Below the pieces are notes generated by a model. The model was given only the letters and a program-made list of their open reading frames with translations, had not been told where the DNA came from and did not search any database. This document shows, piece by piece, positions 6,047 to 14,068 of a DNA stretch of 64,000 nucleotides. Numbering within the stretch: the stretch's first letter is position 1; every line of letters starts with the position of its first letter. The position numbers and the translations under genes are program-made. Source of the stretch: CAKSEI01 sp964403505 (lineage in GTDB: Bacteria; Bacillota; Clostridia; Oscillospirales; CAG-272); NCBI GenBank assembly GCA_964403505.1, contig CAYOFP010000003.1, positions 1-64,000 on the forward strand. The letters run 5' to 3'.

Positions 6047-7426
6047 ATGGAGAATATTCAAAAAGAAAACAAAATGGGTGTGATGAGCGAGGGCAAACTC
6101 CTTTTCAATATGTCTACGCCGATCATCATATCCATGCTCATACAGGCATTATACAATATTGTTGACAGTATTTTTGTCGGAATGTATGACCCGGTCGATA
6201 ATTATGCGCTTGCAGCGGTCAACCTCGCATTTCCGATACAGTCGTTGATGATCGCATTTTCTGTTGGAACCTGCGTGGGCGTCGCATCCTATCTCTCCCG
6301 TTCGCTCGGCAGGAAGAATTATGAAGAGGCGAGCGCTGCGGCGAAAAACGGCATATTTTTGAGCGTTGTCACCTGCTTTGTGTTTGCAGTTGTCGGTTGG
6401 ATCATTGCGCCTGTTTATTATGCTTTTCAGTCTAATATACCCGAGATCGTGGAGTACGGCATACAGTATGTGCGCATTGTTACCTCGTGCAGTATCGGTC
6501 TGTTTCTGGCTGTTGTCATGGAGCGTTTATTGCAGGCGACAGGACTCACGATCTACAATATGTATTCCCAGGGCATCGGCGCACTGACAAATATCCTTTT
6601 TGATTACCTTTTGATTTTCGGTATCGGCATATTTCCCCGTATGGGCGTTGCCGGTGCGGCTGTTGCGACGGTACTCGGTCAGGTGCTCGGCGCTGTGCTC
6701 GGCATACTCTTTAATATTTATAAAAATAAAGAAATCAATATATCCCTTCGTGGGTTTAGACCGAGCGGCAGGGTGATAAAGAATATATATATCGTAGGTC
6801 TGCCGTCTATCGTCATGCAGTCGGTCATGAGCTTTTTGACTATGGCGCTGAATAAGATACTGACCTTTAATGTAAATGAGCTCGAGATTACGGCAGGGCA
6901 GAATGTCCTCGGCGCATATTATAAGCTCCAGTCGTTTATATTTATGCCGATATTCGGACTCAATAATGCTATGGTGCCTATCATCGCCTATAACTACGGC
7001 GCAAAAAACAAGCGGCGTATTATGCGTACATACCGCCTGGCGCTGACCGTTGCATTTATCTATATGATGTGCGGCCTGCTCGCATTTATGACCGTACCGG
7101 GACAGTTACTTAATCTCTTTAATCTGTCGCCGCTTGCCGTTGATATCGGAAAGAGTGCTCTGCGTATTATATCACTGTCGTTTCTGTTTGCGGCGTTTTC
7201 TATTATCTCGGTATCGACCTTCCAGGCGCTCGGAAACGGCATATACAGTATGATAAACTCTCTATCCCGTCAGGTCATCGTGATCCTCCCTGCGGCATAC
7301 ATACTTTTTACACAGTTCGGCGTTTATTATATCTGGTATGCATTCCCTATGGCGGAGATCCTTTCTGTTGTGCTCAGCGCAATCTTTATGATAAAGATAT
7401 ATAATGAAAAAATAAAGAATCTATGA
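6047..7426 (+). CDS. MATE family multidrug/metabolite efflux transporter
   Basis: 459 aa with about 12 hydrophobic helices in two six-helix halves, the MATE arrangement. Landmarks: the opening MSEGKLLFNMSTPIIISML, ALYNIVDSIFVG, then AAVNLAFPIQSLM, and, in the second half, VLGAYYKLQSFIFMPIFGLN and PIIAYNYGAKN. MATE proteins export cationic drugs or metabolites using Na+ or H+ gradients; the substrate cannot be told from sequence. I prefer ATG 6047 over GTG 6038 because GGAAG at 6034-6038 is then 8 bases upstream; the GTG would overlap its own ribosome binding site. The stop overlaps topB (ATGA). The leader contains hairpin array 2. Confidence 0.92.
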   Translation: MENIQKENKMGVMSEGKLLFNMSTPIIISMLIQALYNIVDSIFVGMYDPVDNYALAAVNLAFPIQSLMIAFSVGTCVGVASYLSRSLGRKNYEEASAAAKNGIFLSVVTCFVFAVVGWIIAPVYYAFQSNIPEIVEYGIQYVRIVTSCSIGLFLAVVMERLLQATGLTIYNMYSQGIGALTNILFDYLLIFGIGIFPRMGVAGAAVATVLGQVLGAVLGILFNIYKNKEINISLRGFRPSGRVIKNIYIVGLPSIVMQSVMSFLTMALNKILTFNVNELEITAGQNVLGAYYKLQSFIFMPIFGLNNAMVPIIAYNYGAKNKRRIMRTYRLALTVAFIYMMCGLLAFMTVPGQLLNLFNLSPLAVDIGKSALRIISLSFLFAAFSIISVSTFQALGNGIYSMINSLSRQVIVILPAAYILFTQFGVYYIWYAFPMAEILSVVLSAIFMIKIYNEKIKNL

Positions 7427-9516
7427 TATTAATTATAGCGGAGAAACCGTCGCTTGCCCGCAATATTTCGGGGGCGATCGGCGGCATGAATAAAAGAAAC
7501 GGATATTTTGAGGGCGGCGGATATATCGTCACATGGGCGTTCGGCCACCTCTTTTCCCTCGTGGATATCGAGGATTATTCGCCGACAGAGCACGGCAGGT
7601 GGTGTATGGATAACCTGCCGTGTTTTCCCGACGAATTCCGCTTCACTCTGCGAAAGGGCAAGGATAAAGCACCCGACGCAGGAATCGAAAAGCAGTTTTC
7701 CATCATCAAGAGCCTGTGCGAGAGGGCGGATGTAGATACCGTTGTCAATGCAGGGGACGCCGACCGTGAGGGCGAGATCATCGTGCGCCTTTGCATCCAG
7801 AATGCAAATGTCAGCGGAAAGCGGATCTCAAGGCTGTGGCTTCCCGACCAGACAAACGAGACGATACTCGCATCCCTTGCCGATCTGAAGGACGATTCCG
7901 AGTATGATAACCTCGCAAACGAGGGCTTTGCGAGGACATTTATCGATTGGCTGTACGGTGTGAACCTCACCCGTTATGCCACCCTGAAAACAGGCACGCT
8001 CCTGCGTGTGGGCAGGGTCATCATTCCAATCGTAAAGGCGATATACGACCGTGATATGGCAATACGGAATTTCAAGCCTGAAAAATATTATGCCATCTCG
8101 TCAAAAGAAGAGACAAACGGCGAGACGGTCGAGCTGAATTCCAAGCTCCGTTTTGTAAACACCGAGCTTGCAAAGGCAAATGCCGCCTGCGCCGAATATA
8201 ATGCGGCAGGTGCTGAGGTCATATCGGTTAAAAGAAAAAAGGATACCATCAATCCCGGTAAGCTGTATTCTCTTTCAAAATTACAGAATTATTTAGGTAA
8301 GAAATATAAAATGCCCATGGACGTATCTCTTGCCGTGACGCAAAAGCTTTATGAGGATGGATATTTAACCTATCCGAGAACAAACTCCGAGTATCTTGCG
8401 ACGGCGGAAAAGGACAAGATCAAGAAGATCGTTTCAGTCGTAGCGCAAAAGGGATATCATGTTACCTTCAAGGATAAAAAAACAATATTTGACGACTCAA
8501 AAATAGAGAGTCACTCGGCGCTCACCCCTACATATAAAATACCCGATCCGGAAAAGCTTTCGGACGACGAAAAAAAGGTGTATTCAGCGGTAATGCGCCG
8601 TTTTGCGGCGGTATTTTGCGCAGAAGAGTGTCTTTGTGATAAGACGGAAATACAGATAAAGTGCAAGGACGAGGTCTTTACACTCAAAGGCACTGTAATA
8701 ACCCAGAAGGGTTTTACGAAATATGACGATTATGATAAAAAGGATAAGATATTGCCGAAGCTCGAAAAGGGAGATAAGGTAAATATTGATTTTAAGCCTG
8801 ATGAAAAGGAGACAACGCCCCCGAAGCACTATACGATCGAAACGCTGAATAACTACCTCAAAAATCCCTTCAAGGAGGATAAGGCAAAGGCGAAGGAAGA
8901 GGGAGAAAACCAGGACGACGCCGAGGATTATAAGGCTATTTTCGAGGGACTTGAGCTGGGAACGGAAGCGACGAGAACGGGTATCATCGACAATGCACGT
9001 AAGAGCGAATATATCGCACTGAAAAAGGATGTTTACCATATCCTTCCCGGCGGCGAATACCTCATCGAGTCGCTGATGCGGATGAATATCTCCATGGATA
9101 AATATAAGACGAGCGAACTCGGCAAGTCTTTAAAGAGCGTATATCACGGCAGATGTACCGTGCGTGACAGCGTAGACCTCGCACAAAGGGAAATTTCAGA
9201 GATATTTGCGCACAGAGCCGCATCGCCCGAGACTGATACTGATATCGGTCTTTTCGGCGATATCGTGGGAAAATGTCCGCTTTGCGGAAACGATGTGGCA
9301 CGTACTCGTTACGGTTACGGATGCAGGGGATATAAGGAAGGATGCAAATTTAATGTTAACCTTTCGATCTGCTCCCGTGTCATTTCGGTGTCGAATGTGA
9401 AACTGCTTCTCGAAACGGGTAGGACATCGAAAATACAGGGCTTTATCTCGAAAGCAGGAAAGCCGTTCGATGCCGCACTCCGACTCGAAGACGGCAGGGC
9501 AAAATTTGATTTTTGA
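7423..9516 (+). CDS. topB: DNA topoisomerase III (type IA)
   Basis: 697 aa. The Toprim domain opens with LIIAEKPSLARNI and carries the acidic motif GDADREGE (112-118). The catalytic tyrosine is Tyr317 in YLTYPRTNSEYL, and EATRTGIID follows later. A C-terminal zinc ribbon (CPLCGNDVARTRYGYGC ... CKF) lies near residues 620-645. The enzyme relaxes negatively supercoiled DNA by single-strand passage and resolves recombination intermediates. It is coupled to the MATE gene by a 4-base ATGA overlap, an association that seems positional and not functional. A strong hairpin follows the stop. Chromosomal and conjugative-element TopB proteins look alike; nothing else here suggests a mobile element. Confidence 0.95.
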   Translation: MILIIAEKPSLARNISGAIGGMNKRNGYFEGGGYIVTWAFGHLFSLVDIEDYSPTEHGRWCMDNLPCFPDEFRFTLRKGKDKAPDAGIEKQFSIIKSLCERADVDTVVNAGDADREGEIIVRLCIQNANVSGKRISRLWLPDQTNETILASLADLKDDSEYDNLANEGFARTFIDWLYGVNLTRYATLKTGTLLRVGRVIIPIVKAIYDRDMAIRNFKPEKYYAISSKEETNGETVELNSKLRFVNTELAKANAACAEYNAAGAEVISVKRKKDTINPGKLYSLSKLQNYLGKKYKMPMDVSLAVTQKLYEDGYLTYPRTNSEYLATAEKDKIKKIVSVVAQKGYHVTFKDKKTIFDDSKIESHSALTPTYKIPDPEKLSDDEKKVYSAVMRRFAAVFCAEECLCDKTEIQIKCKDEVFTLKGTVITQKGFTKYDDYDKKDKILPKLEKGDKVNIDFKPDEKETTPPKHYTIETLNNYLKNPFKEDKAKAKEEGENQDDAEDYKAIFEGLELGTEATRTGIIDNARKSEYIALKKDVYHILPGGEYLIESLMRMNISMDKYKTSELGKSLKSVYHGRCTVRDSVDLAQREISEIFAHRAASPETDTDIGLFGDIVGKCPLCGNDVARTRYGYGCRGYKEGCKFNVNLSICSRVISVSNVKLLLETGRTSKIQGFISKAGKPFDAALRLEDGRAKFDF

Positions 9517-9548
9517 AAAAATGCGATACAAAAATGTATCGCATTTTT
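9517..9548. terminator. Bidirectional intrinsic terminator between topB and the P-loop kinase gene
   Basis: Perfect 13-bp inverted repeat AAAAATGCGATAC / GTATCGCATTTTT (9517-9529, 9536-9548) with a 6-nt loop; U-tracts form on both strands. It lies between convergent genes. Confidence 0.93.
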
Positions 9549-9552
9549 CATA

Positions 9553-10107
9553 TCACAGGATGATATCACAGTATTTTTCTATCTCGCATTCTCTAAAATA
9601 GCGCTCCTCGAGGGGAATCCAGCGGTCGATATAGGATGCGACCTCGGTGCCCAGCCTCTGCCATAGGCGCTCGAGCTGCTTTTCGTGCGTCACGTTAAGA
9701 AATACACGCAGATCGTAATTATCACGCAGACACGCCTGACACGAGTACGAGCCCTCGATGATGTTGATTCTTTGGGGTTCGACTGAAACAGGCTCTCCGA
9801 GGGACATGGTGTAGCATTGAAACGGACGGTAGGAGAAGGGCTTTTTTTCTTTCAGAGGCTCTATGATCTCCGCAATAAACCTCTCCCGGTCGAGGTTTGC
9901 ACCCGGCTCGTTGAATCTTTCGCTTGTGCGCTGCTCGGGGCGGAGAAAGAAATCGTCCGCATGAAATACATTACATTCGATCACCTTTGATATCTCGTTT
10001 GCGAGCGTTGTTTTTCCTGCGGCGCATCTGCCGTCTATGCCGATGATGATAAGGTCTTTGTCGCATTTTTCGATTGCGTCGAGAATCTTTTTTATATTCT
10101 GTTCCAT
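9553..10107 (-). CDS. Uridine kinase-like P-loop NTPase
   Basis: 184 aa. Walker A GRCAAGKTT is near residue 26, followed by the kinase lid and substrate signatures HADDFFLR and the segment around FNEPGANLDRERF, and INIIEGSYSCQ where the uridine kinase family has a Walker-B-like strand ending in EG. This matches the small uridine kinase/AAA_18-type nucleoside or pantothenate kinase group; the substrate is not certain. It directly follows the ECF S-component gene with no gap (10108/10107), which suggests that it phosphorylates, and so traps, the compound brought in by that transporter; this is inference. Last gene of the minus-strand operon, ending at the 9517-9548 terminator. Confidence 0.78.
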   Translation of the reverse strand: MEQNIKKILDAIEKCDKDLIIIGIDGRCAAGKTTLANEISKVIECNVFHADDFFLRPEQRTSERFNEPGANLDRERFIAEIIEPLKEKKPFSYRPFQCYTMSLGEPVSVEPQRINIIEGSYSCQACLRDNYDLRVFLNVTHEKQLERLWQRLGTEVASYIDRWIPLEERYFRECEIEKYCDIIL

Positions 10108-10671
10108 TTAAGTCTCCGATGTTTCTGTCGTCAGTTTGCTTGAAAACGAAACTATTTTTGCACGGTGTAAAGCCACCATAACAGCAGGAATCAGGATAAG
10201 CTGAAGGAAGATCCCTGGAACGGCGGTGAGAATGGCTCCGGACAGAAATGCTGAGAAGCCGAAGCTATTGCCGCTTATGCCCATGACGACCGTCTGCGTT
10301 ATGCCCCATACCGCACGCCCCGAGAGCATGGAGATTATCATAGAGCGGTAAAGCGAGCGGACGCATTTCCATTTTGAGTGCGACCATAAAAAACCGATGA
10401 CAAGACCGTATGCCGCAAGCTCGAATGTCATTGAGATCGCATTGGGCATGGGCGGTGCCTGAAACATCATATTGCGTAACAGCGGCATTACTCCTCCGAC
10501 GGCGAGCCCGTATTGCGGACCGCAGATAAGGCCGCATAACAGTACGGGAATGTGCATCGGAAGCATCATACTGCCGATGGCGGGTATCTGCCCCGTGAGA
10601 AAAGGAAGTACGATGCCGAGCGCTAAAAACATGGCGGAAAGGGTCAGATTTTTGATTTGTCTGTTTCTCAT
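10108..10671 (-). CDS. ECF transporter S component (substrate-specific membrane subunit)
   Basis: 187 aa with about five to six hydrophobic segments. It starts with RQIKNLTLSAMFLALGIVLPF, the typical S-component N-terminus (basic head, then an AxxxA-containing first helix), and contains MLPMHIPVLLCGLICGPQYG, the usual second signature. S components bind vitamins or similar compounds and share an energising module (EcfA1/A2/T) encoded elsewhere; none is here. The substrate cannot be read from sequence. The P-loop kinase gene that follows without a gap hints at a nucleoside- or vitamin-like substrate. The gene overlaps rsmB by four bases, so it is in the housekeeping operon. No riboswitch precedes it. 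Confidence 0.85.
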   Translation of the reverse strand: MRNRQIKNLTLSAMFLALGIVLPFLTGQIPAIGSMMLPMHIPVLLCGLICGPQYGLAVGGVMPLLRNMMFQAPPMPNAISMTFELAAYGLVIGFLWSHSKWKCVRSLYRSMIISMLSGRAVWGITQTVVMGISGNSFGFSAFLSGAILTAVPGIFLQLILIPAVMVALHRAKIVSFSSKLTTETSET

Positions 10672-11942
10672 GTTATGTAGTTATACCTTTTTCTGATTCT
10701 TGCGATGTAAAAACCGTCGATGCCGTCTTCAAACGGGAAAAACGTGCGTTTTCCGTCCGGCTCTGCGTATTCGAAATCCGGGTGGGTGTTGATAAATTTA
10801 TCGGTTATGTTCTCGTTTTCGCTCTTTCGTAAGGTGCAGGTCGAGTATACGAGGATTCCGCCCGGTTTAATGTAACGGGAGCAATTTTCAAGTATTTTAT
10901 ACTGTATCTCGGGGAGCCTTATTATCTCATCCTCGGATTTTGAGCGAATGTCCGGTTTTTTGCGCATGATGCCGAGACCCGAGCAGGGAACGTCGCATAA
11001 GACTCTGTCGGCTGCTTCCTCGAGCTCGGGGACGAACACGCCCGAGTTTTGTTCCCGTGTTTCAATCATCGAAATGCCGAGTTTTTTTGCGCCGCTTTCG
11101 ATCAGAGACAGCTTATTTGCATGCAGATCGCAGGAGATGATCCTGCCGGTGTTTTCCATGTCGAGCGCCATGGAAAATGATTTTCCGCCGGGGCAGGCGC
11201 ACGCATCGATCACGGTCATACCTTTTTCCGCCCCGACCGCTTCTGCGGCGAGCTGGGACGCCTCGTCCTGCACGAAGCAGTATCCGTCCTCGAGCGGAGC
11301 AAAATCGGTTGTCGGCATATTTTCTTTTAATCTTACGCCGTGCGGAGCATATTTCGTGCGCACGCTCTCCACCTCGATATCACTAATGAGCTTTTCTTCC
11401 GTGCATTTCAGCGTGTTGCACCGCAGGGTGAGATAGGTAGGTTCGTATAGAGAGGCGACGATCTTATTTGCCGTATCCATGCCGTAATCCCGGGAAAAGG
11501 AATCGTAGATCCATTTTGGAACGCCGTATTGCGTTGCGATATCCGGGTATGTAAGCGTATCTTTTCCCCGTATCGCCGCACGCAGGACCGCGTTGACAAA
11601 GCCGTCAGTGCCCCGTGCGAATTTTTTGGATAGCTTCACGCTCTCGTTTACCGCCGCATGCCCGGGTATCCGATCGAGGAAATAGAGCTGGTACAGTCCC
11701 ATGCGTAATATCGTCAGAACCTCACAGGATATCTTTTCCTTTTTACGCAAAGAAAAGACCGAGATGATGTAGTCGAGCGTTATCATCCGCTCGGTCACGC
11801 CGTATACAAGTGTGGTGAAAAGAGAGCGGTCGGCATCATCGAGCGAGTATTTTTTTATTGCCGCATCCGTTTCTATATTTGCATATTTGCCGGCTTTTTC
11901 TATCCTGACAAGAGATAGGTATGCCGCCTCACGCACATTCAT
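10668..11942 (-). CDS. rsmB: 16S rRNA (cytosine-967-C5)-methyltransferase RsmB
   Basis: 424 aa. The N-terminal NusB-like RNA-binding domain (about residues 1-130) is followed by a Rossmann methyltransferase domain. SAM motif ACPGGKS is preceded by VIDAC; motif IV is CDVPCSGLG with the conserved Pro-Cys, and motif VI is YSTCTLRKSENE with the second catalytic Cys. It methylates C967 of 16S rRNA. The start codon overlaps the end of the YugP-like peptidase gene by four bases, as in many clostridial genomes where fmt, the peptidase and rsmB are adjacent. In the Bacillus order rlmN and the PrpC/PrkC pair would follow; here the ECF S component and the kinase come next. Confidence 0.95.
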   Translation of the reverse strand: MNVREAAYLSLVRIEKAGKYANIETDAAIKKYSLDDADRSLFTTLVYGVTERMITLDYIISVFSLRKKEKISCEVLTILRMGLYQLYFLDRIPGHAAVNESVKLSKKFARGTDGFVNAVLRAAIRGKDTLTYPDIATQYGVPKWIYDSFSRDYGMDTANKIVASLYEPTYLTLRCNTLKCTEEKLISDIEVESVRTKYAPHGVRLKENMPTTDFAPLEDGYCFVQDEASQLAAEAVGAEKGMTVIDACACPGGKSFSMALDMENTGRIISCDLHANKLSLIESGAKKLGISMIETREQNSGVFVPELEEAADRVLCDVPCSGLGIMRKKPDIRSKSEDEIIRLPEIQYKILENCSRYIKPGGILVYSTCTLRKSENENITDKFINTHPDFEYAEPDGKRTFFPFEDGIDGFYIARIRKRYNYIT

Positions 11943-12649
11943 CTGCGCCGTGAGCCCGAGCTTACGATCGACATAAGACGAAGTAAGTTGACAGCGGAAA
12001 CGGCGAGCGCCGCAACATATGTCATTGCCGCCGCAGAGAGTACCTTTTTCGCTCCCTTCAGCTCTTCGTCATCCAATGTTCCGTATTCCTCGAGGGTGGC
12101 AAGCGCACGGGAGGAAGCGTTGAATTCGACGGGAAGCGTTACGAGCTGAAATAAGGTAGACAGGGCGAAAAATGCTACGCCGATATATGCGAGACCCGTC
12201 ATGCTGAGCAGCAGACCGATAAGAATGAGCGGCATGGCAAGCGATGAGCCGATACGGGTCGCCGGGATGATCGCCATACGGAGCTTGATCGGTCCGTAAT
12301 TTGTGGCATGCTGTACTGCGTGTCCGCACTCGTGGGCGGCGACGCCGATCGCAGCGACTGAGTTTGAATCGTAAACGCTTTCCGACAGGCGGACGACATT
12401 CGTCCTCGGGTCATAATGGTCGGTGAGAGAGCCTGACACCCGCTCGACCCTGACGTTTGATAGCCCATTGCGTCTGAGTATCGTTTGTGCCGCATCCGCT
12501 CCCGTAAGATTCCTTCTTGATGTGATCTTCGAGTATTTTGAGAATGTGCTGTTGACCTTTATCTGCGCCCAAAGGGATAAGATAAAGGTGATTATCAGCA
12601 TTCCGTACCAAAAGGAGCCTGTACCGTATCCGTAATATAAAAATGGCAT
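11939..12649 (-). CDS. Membrane zinc metallopeptidase, YugP family
   Basis: 236 aa, normal for this family of predicted neutral zinc metallopeptidases. An N-terminal membrane segment (FWYGMLIITFILSLWAQ) is followed by the soluble part with the zinc-binding HExxH motif in AAHECGHAVQHA, preceded by VVRLSESVYDSNSVAAIG. Two hydrophobic segments and a further C-terminal helix complete the protein, with LVTLPVEFNASSRAL as a conserved late signature. The substrate is unknown. The gene sits between fmt (1-base gap) and rsmB (4-base overlap), a conserved clostridial arrangement. Confidence 0.92.
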   Translation of the reverse strand: MPFLYYGYGTGSFWYGMLIITFILSLWAQIKVNSTFSKYSKITSRRNLTGADAAQTILRRNGLSNVRVERVSGSLTDHYDPRTNVVRLSESVYDSNSVAAIGVAAHECGHAVQHATNYGPIKLRMAIIPATRIGSSLAMPLILIGLLLSMTGLAYIGVAFFALSTLFQLVTLPVEFNASSRALATLEEYGTLDDEELKGAKKVLSAAAMTYVAALAVSAVNLLRLMSIVSSGSRRR

Positions 12650-12650
12650 G

Positions 12651-13580
12651 TTATTTACCCATAATATCGCCTATGGCGACCTTTCTTCCTCGAATAAAAT
12701 CTCCTGCGCTCATCCGACTCTTGCCTTCGGGCAGGACATGCGTGAGCGCTACCGTGCCGTCGCTTGTGCACACGTATATTTTGTCGCCCTCGAGCGAGAC
12801 GACCTCGCCCGGAGCGCCTGCTTTAGTATTCCCCGGTTGAGCTGATACTATTTTAAGCATTTTTCCGCCTAAATATGTGTATGCGAGCGGAATCGGACTA
12901 AGGGCACGGATGGTATCGTAAACCTCTTTGGTGCTTTTGGAAAAGTCGATAAGACAGTCTTCATTTTCGATCTTTGCGGCGTAGGTCGCCATGCTGTCGT
13001 CCTGTTTTTGCGCATGGAGTTTCCCTGATTCTGCGTCGCACATCGTTTCCCATAAAAGCTTTGCGCCCATATCGGCGAGACGGTCGTGCAGGGATTCGAG
13101 ATTGTCGTTTTCATAGATCGGCGTTTTTGCTACCTTGAGGATATCGCCTGTGTCGAGTCCTTTTGCCATATACATGGTGGTGACGCCCGTTTCACTGTCT
13201 CCGTTCATGATCGCCCTCTGCATGGGGGCGGCGCCGCGGTATTTCGGCAGCAGGGAAGTGTGGACGTTGATACAACCGTATTCTGGGTAATTCAATACCG
13301 CCTCAGGCAGTATTTTTCCGTAAGCGGCGACAGCGATGAGCTCAGGGTCTAATTTTTGCAAAAGTGCTGAGAAGTCATCGCTCCGCAGTGTTTCCGGCTG
13401 ATATACGGGGATATCCTTTTCGAGGGCAAATTCCTTTACCGGCGGGGGAGTCAGGATCATTTTTCTCCCACGGGGTTTGTCCGGCTGAGTGACGACTCCG
13501 ACGATCTCTGCGCCTGCGTCATAAATGCCTGCAAGACATATTTTTGCAAAATCGGGCGTTCCCATAAAAAGCGTTCTCAA
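12651..13580 (-). CDS. fmt: Methionyl-tRNA formyltransferase
   Basis: 309 aa. It adds the formyl group from 10-formyl-THF to initiator Met-tRNA. The N-terminal formyltransferase domain opens MRTLFMGTPDFA and holds the active-site segment INVHTSLLPKYRGAAP followed by GVTTMYMAKGLDTGDIL; catalytic Asn, His and Asp are present. The C-terminal OB-like domain spans about residues 205-305. Its start overlaps the end of def by four bases, so the two enzymes that formylate and deformylate the initiator methionine are translationally coupled. Confidence 0.97.
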   Translation of the reverse strand: MRTLFMGTPDFAKICLAGIYDAGAEIVGVVTQPDKPRGRKMILTPPPVKEFALEKDIPVYQPETLRSDDFSALLQKLDPELIAVAAYGKILPEAVLNYPEYGCINVHTSLLPKYRGAAPMQRAIMNGDSETGVTTMYMAKGLDTGDILKVAKTPIYENDNLESLHDRLADMGAKLLWETMCDAESGKLHAQKQDDSMATYAAKIENEDCLIDFSKSTKEVYDTIRALSPIPLAYTYLGGKMLKIVSAQPGNTKAGAPGEVVSLEGDKIYVCTSDGTVALTHVLPEGKSRMSAGDFIRGRKVAIGDIMGK

Positions 13581-14059
13581 TTTTCGTAATACTCCTTAAT
13601 TTCCTCGGGCGTGAGCATACGGAGAGCACGGTCTGTATAGAGCACGCCGTCGAGATGGTCGATCTCATGACAGAAGCAACGGGCGAGAAGTCCGTCCCCC
13701 GTGTATTCGATCAGGTCGCCGTTTCGGTCGAGCGCCTCGACGGTCACCTCCATCGGGCGTTCGGTGATGCCGCTTTTGCCCGGTATCGAGAGGCACCCCT
13801 CTATCTCATTTTGCGTACCGCTGCGTGAAGTGATCACGGGGTTGATAAGCTCGATGACATCGCCCGGCTCACACTCCATGACTACGATCCTGCGCAGTAT
13901 GCCTACCTGCGGTGCGGCGAGTCCTACGCCCTCCGCTGAGCGCATCGTCTCTACCATGTCGTCGAGCAGGGTCGTTATTTTCGGTGTTATTTCCTCGACG
14001 GGGCGGCTTTTTTTTCTTAAGATCTCGTCATTTTCTTTTCGTATATTCAGTATTGCCAT
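13577..14059 (-). CDS. def: Peptide deformylase
   Basis: 160 aa; removes the N-formyl group from nascent proteins. All three metal-site motifs are visible in order: GVGLAAPQVG, EGCLSIPG (metal-binding Cys) and CHEIDHLDG (HExxH). One small departure is the preceding residue pattern CFCHEIDH, where many homologues have the pattern xxQHExDH. Coupled with fmt downstream (ATGA overlap) and 9 bases after priA. Confidence 0.97.
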   Translation of the reverse strand: MAILNIRKENDEILRKKSRPVEEITPKITTLLDDMVETMRSAEGVGLAAPQVGILRRIVVMECEPGDVIELINPVITSRSGTQNEIEGCLSIPGKSGITERPMEVTVEALDRNGDLIEYTGDGLLARCFCHEIDHLDGVLYTDRALRMLTPEEIKEYYEN

Positions 14060-14068
14060 ATCTTACTC

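Noticed and set aside
7423..9516. topB as a sign of an integrative conjugative element
   Set aside because: No relaxase, integrase, type IV secretion or ssb genes nearby; the gene is coupled to a MATE pump.
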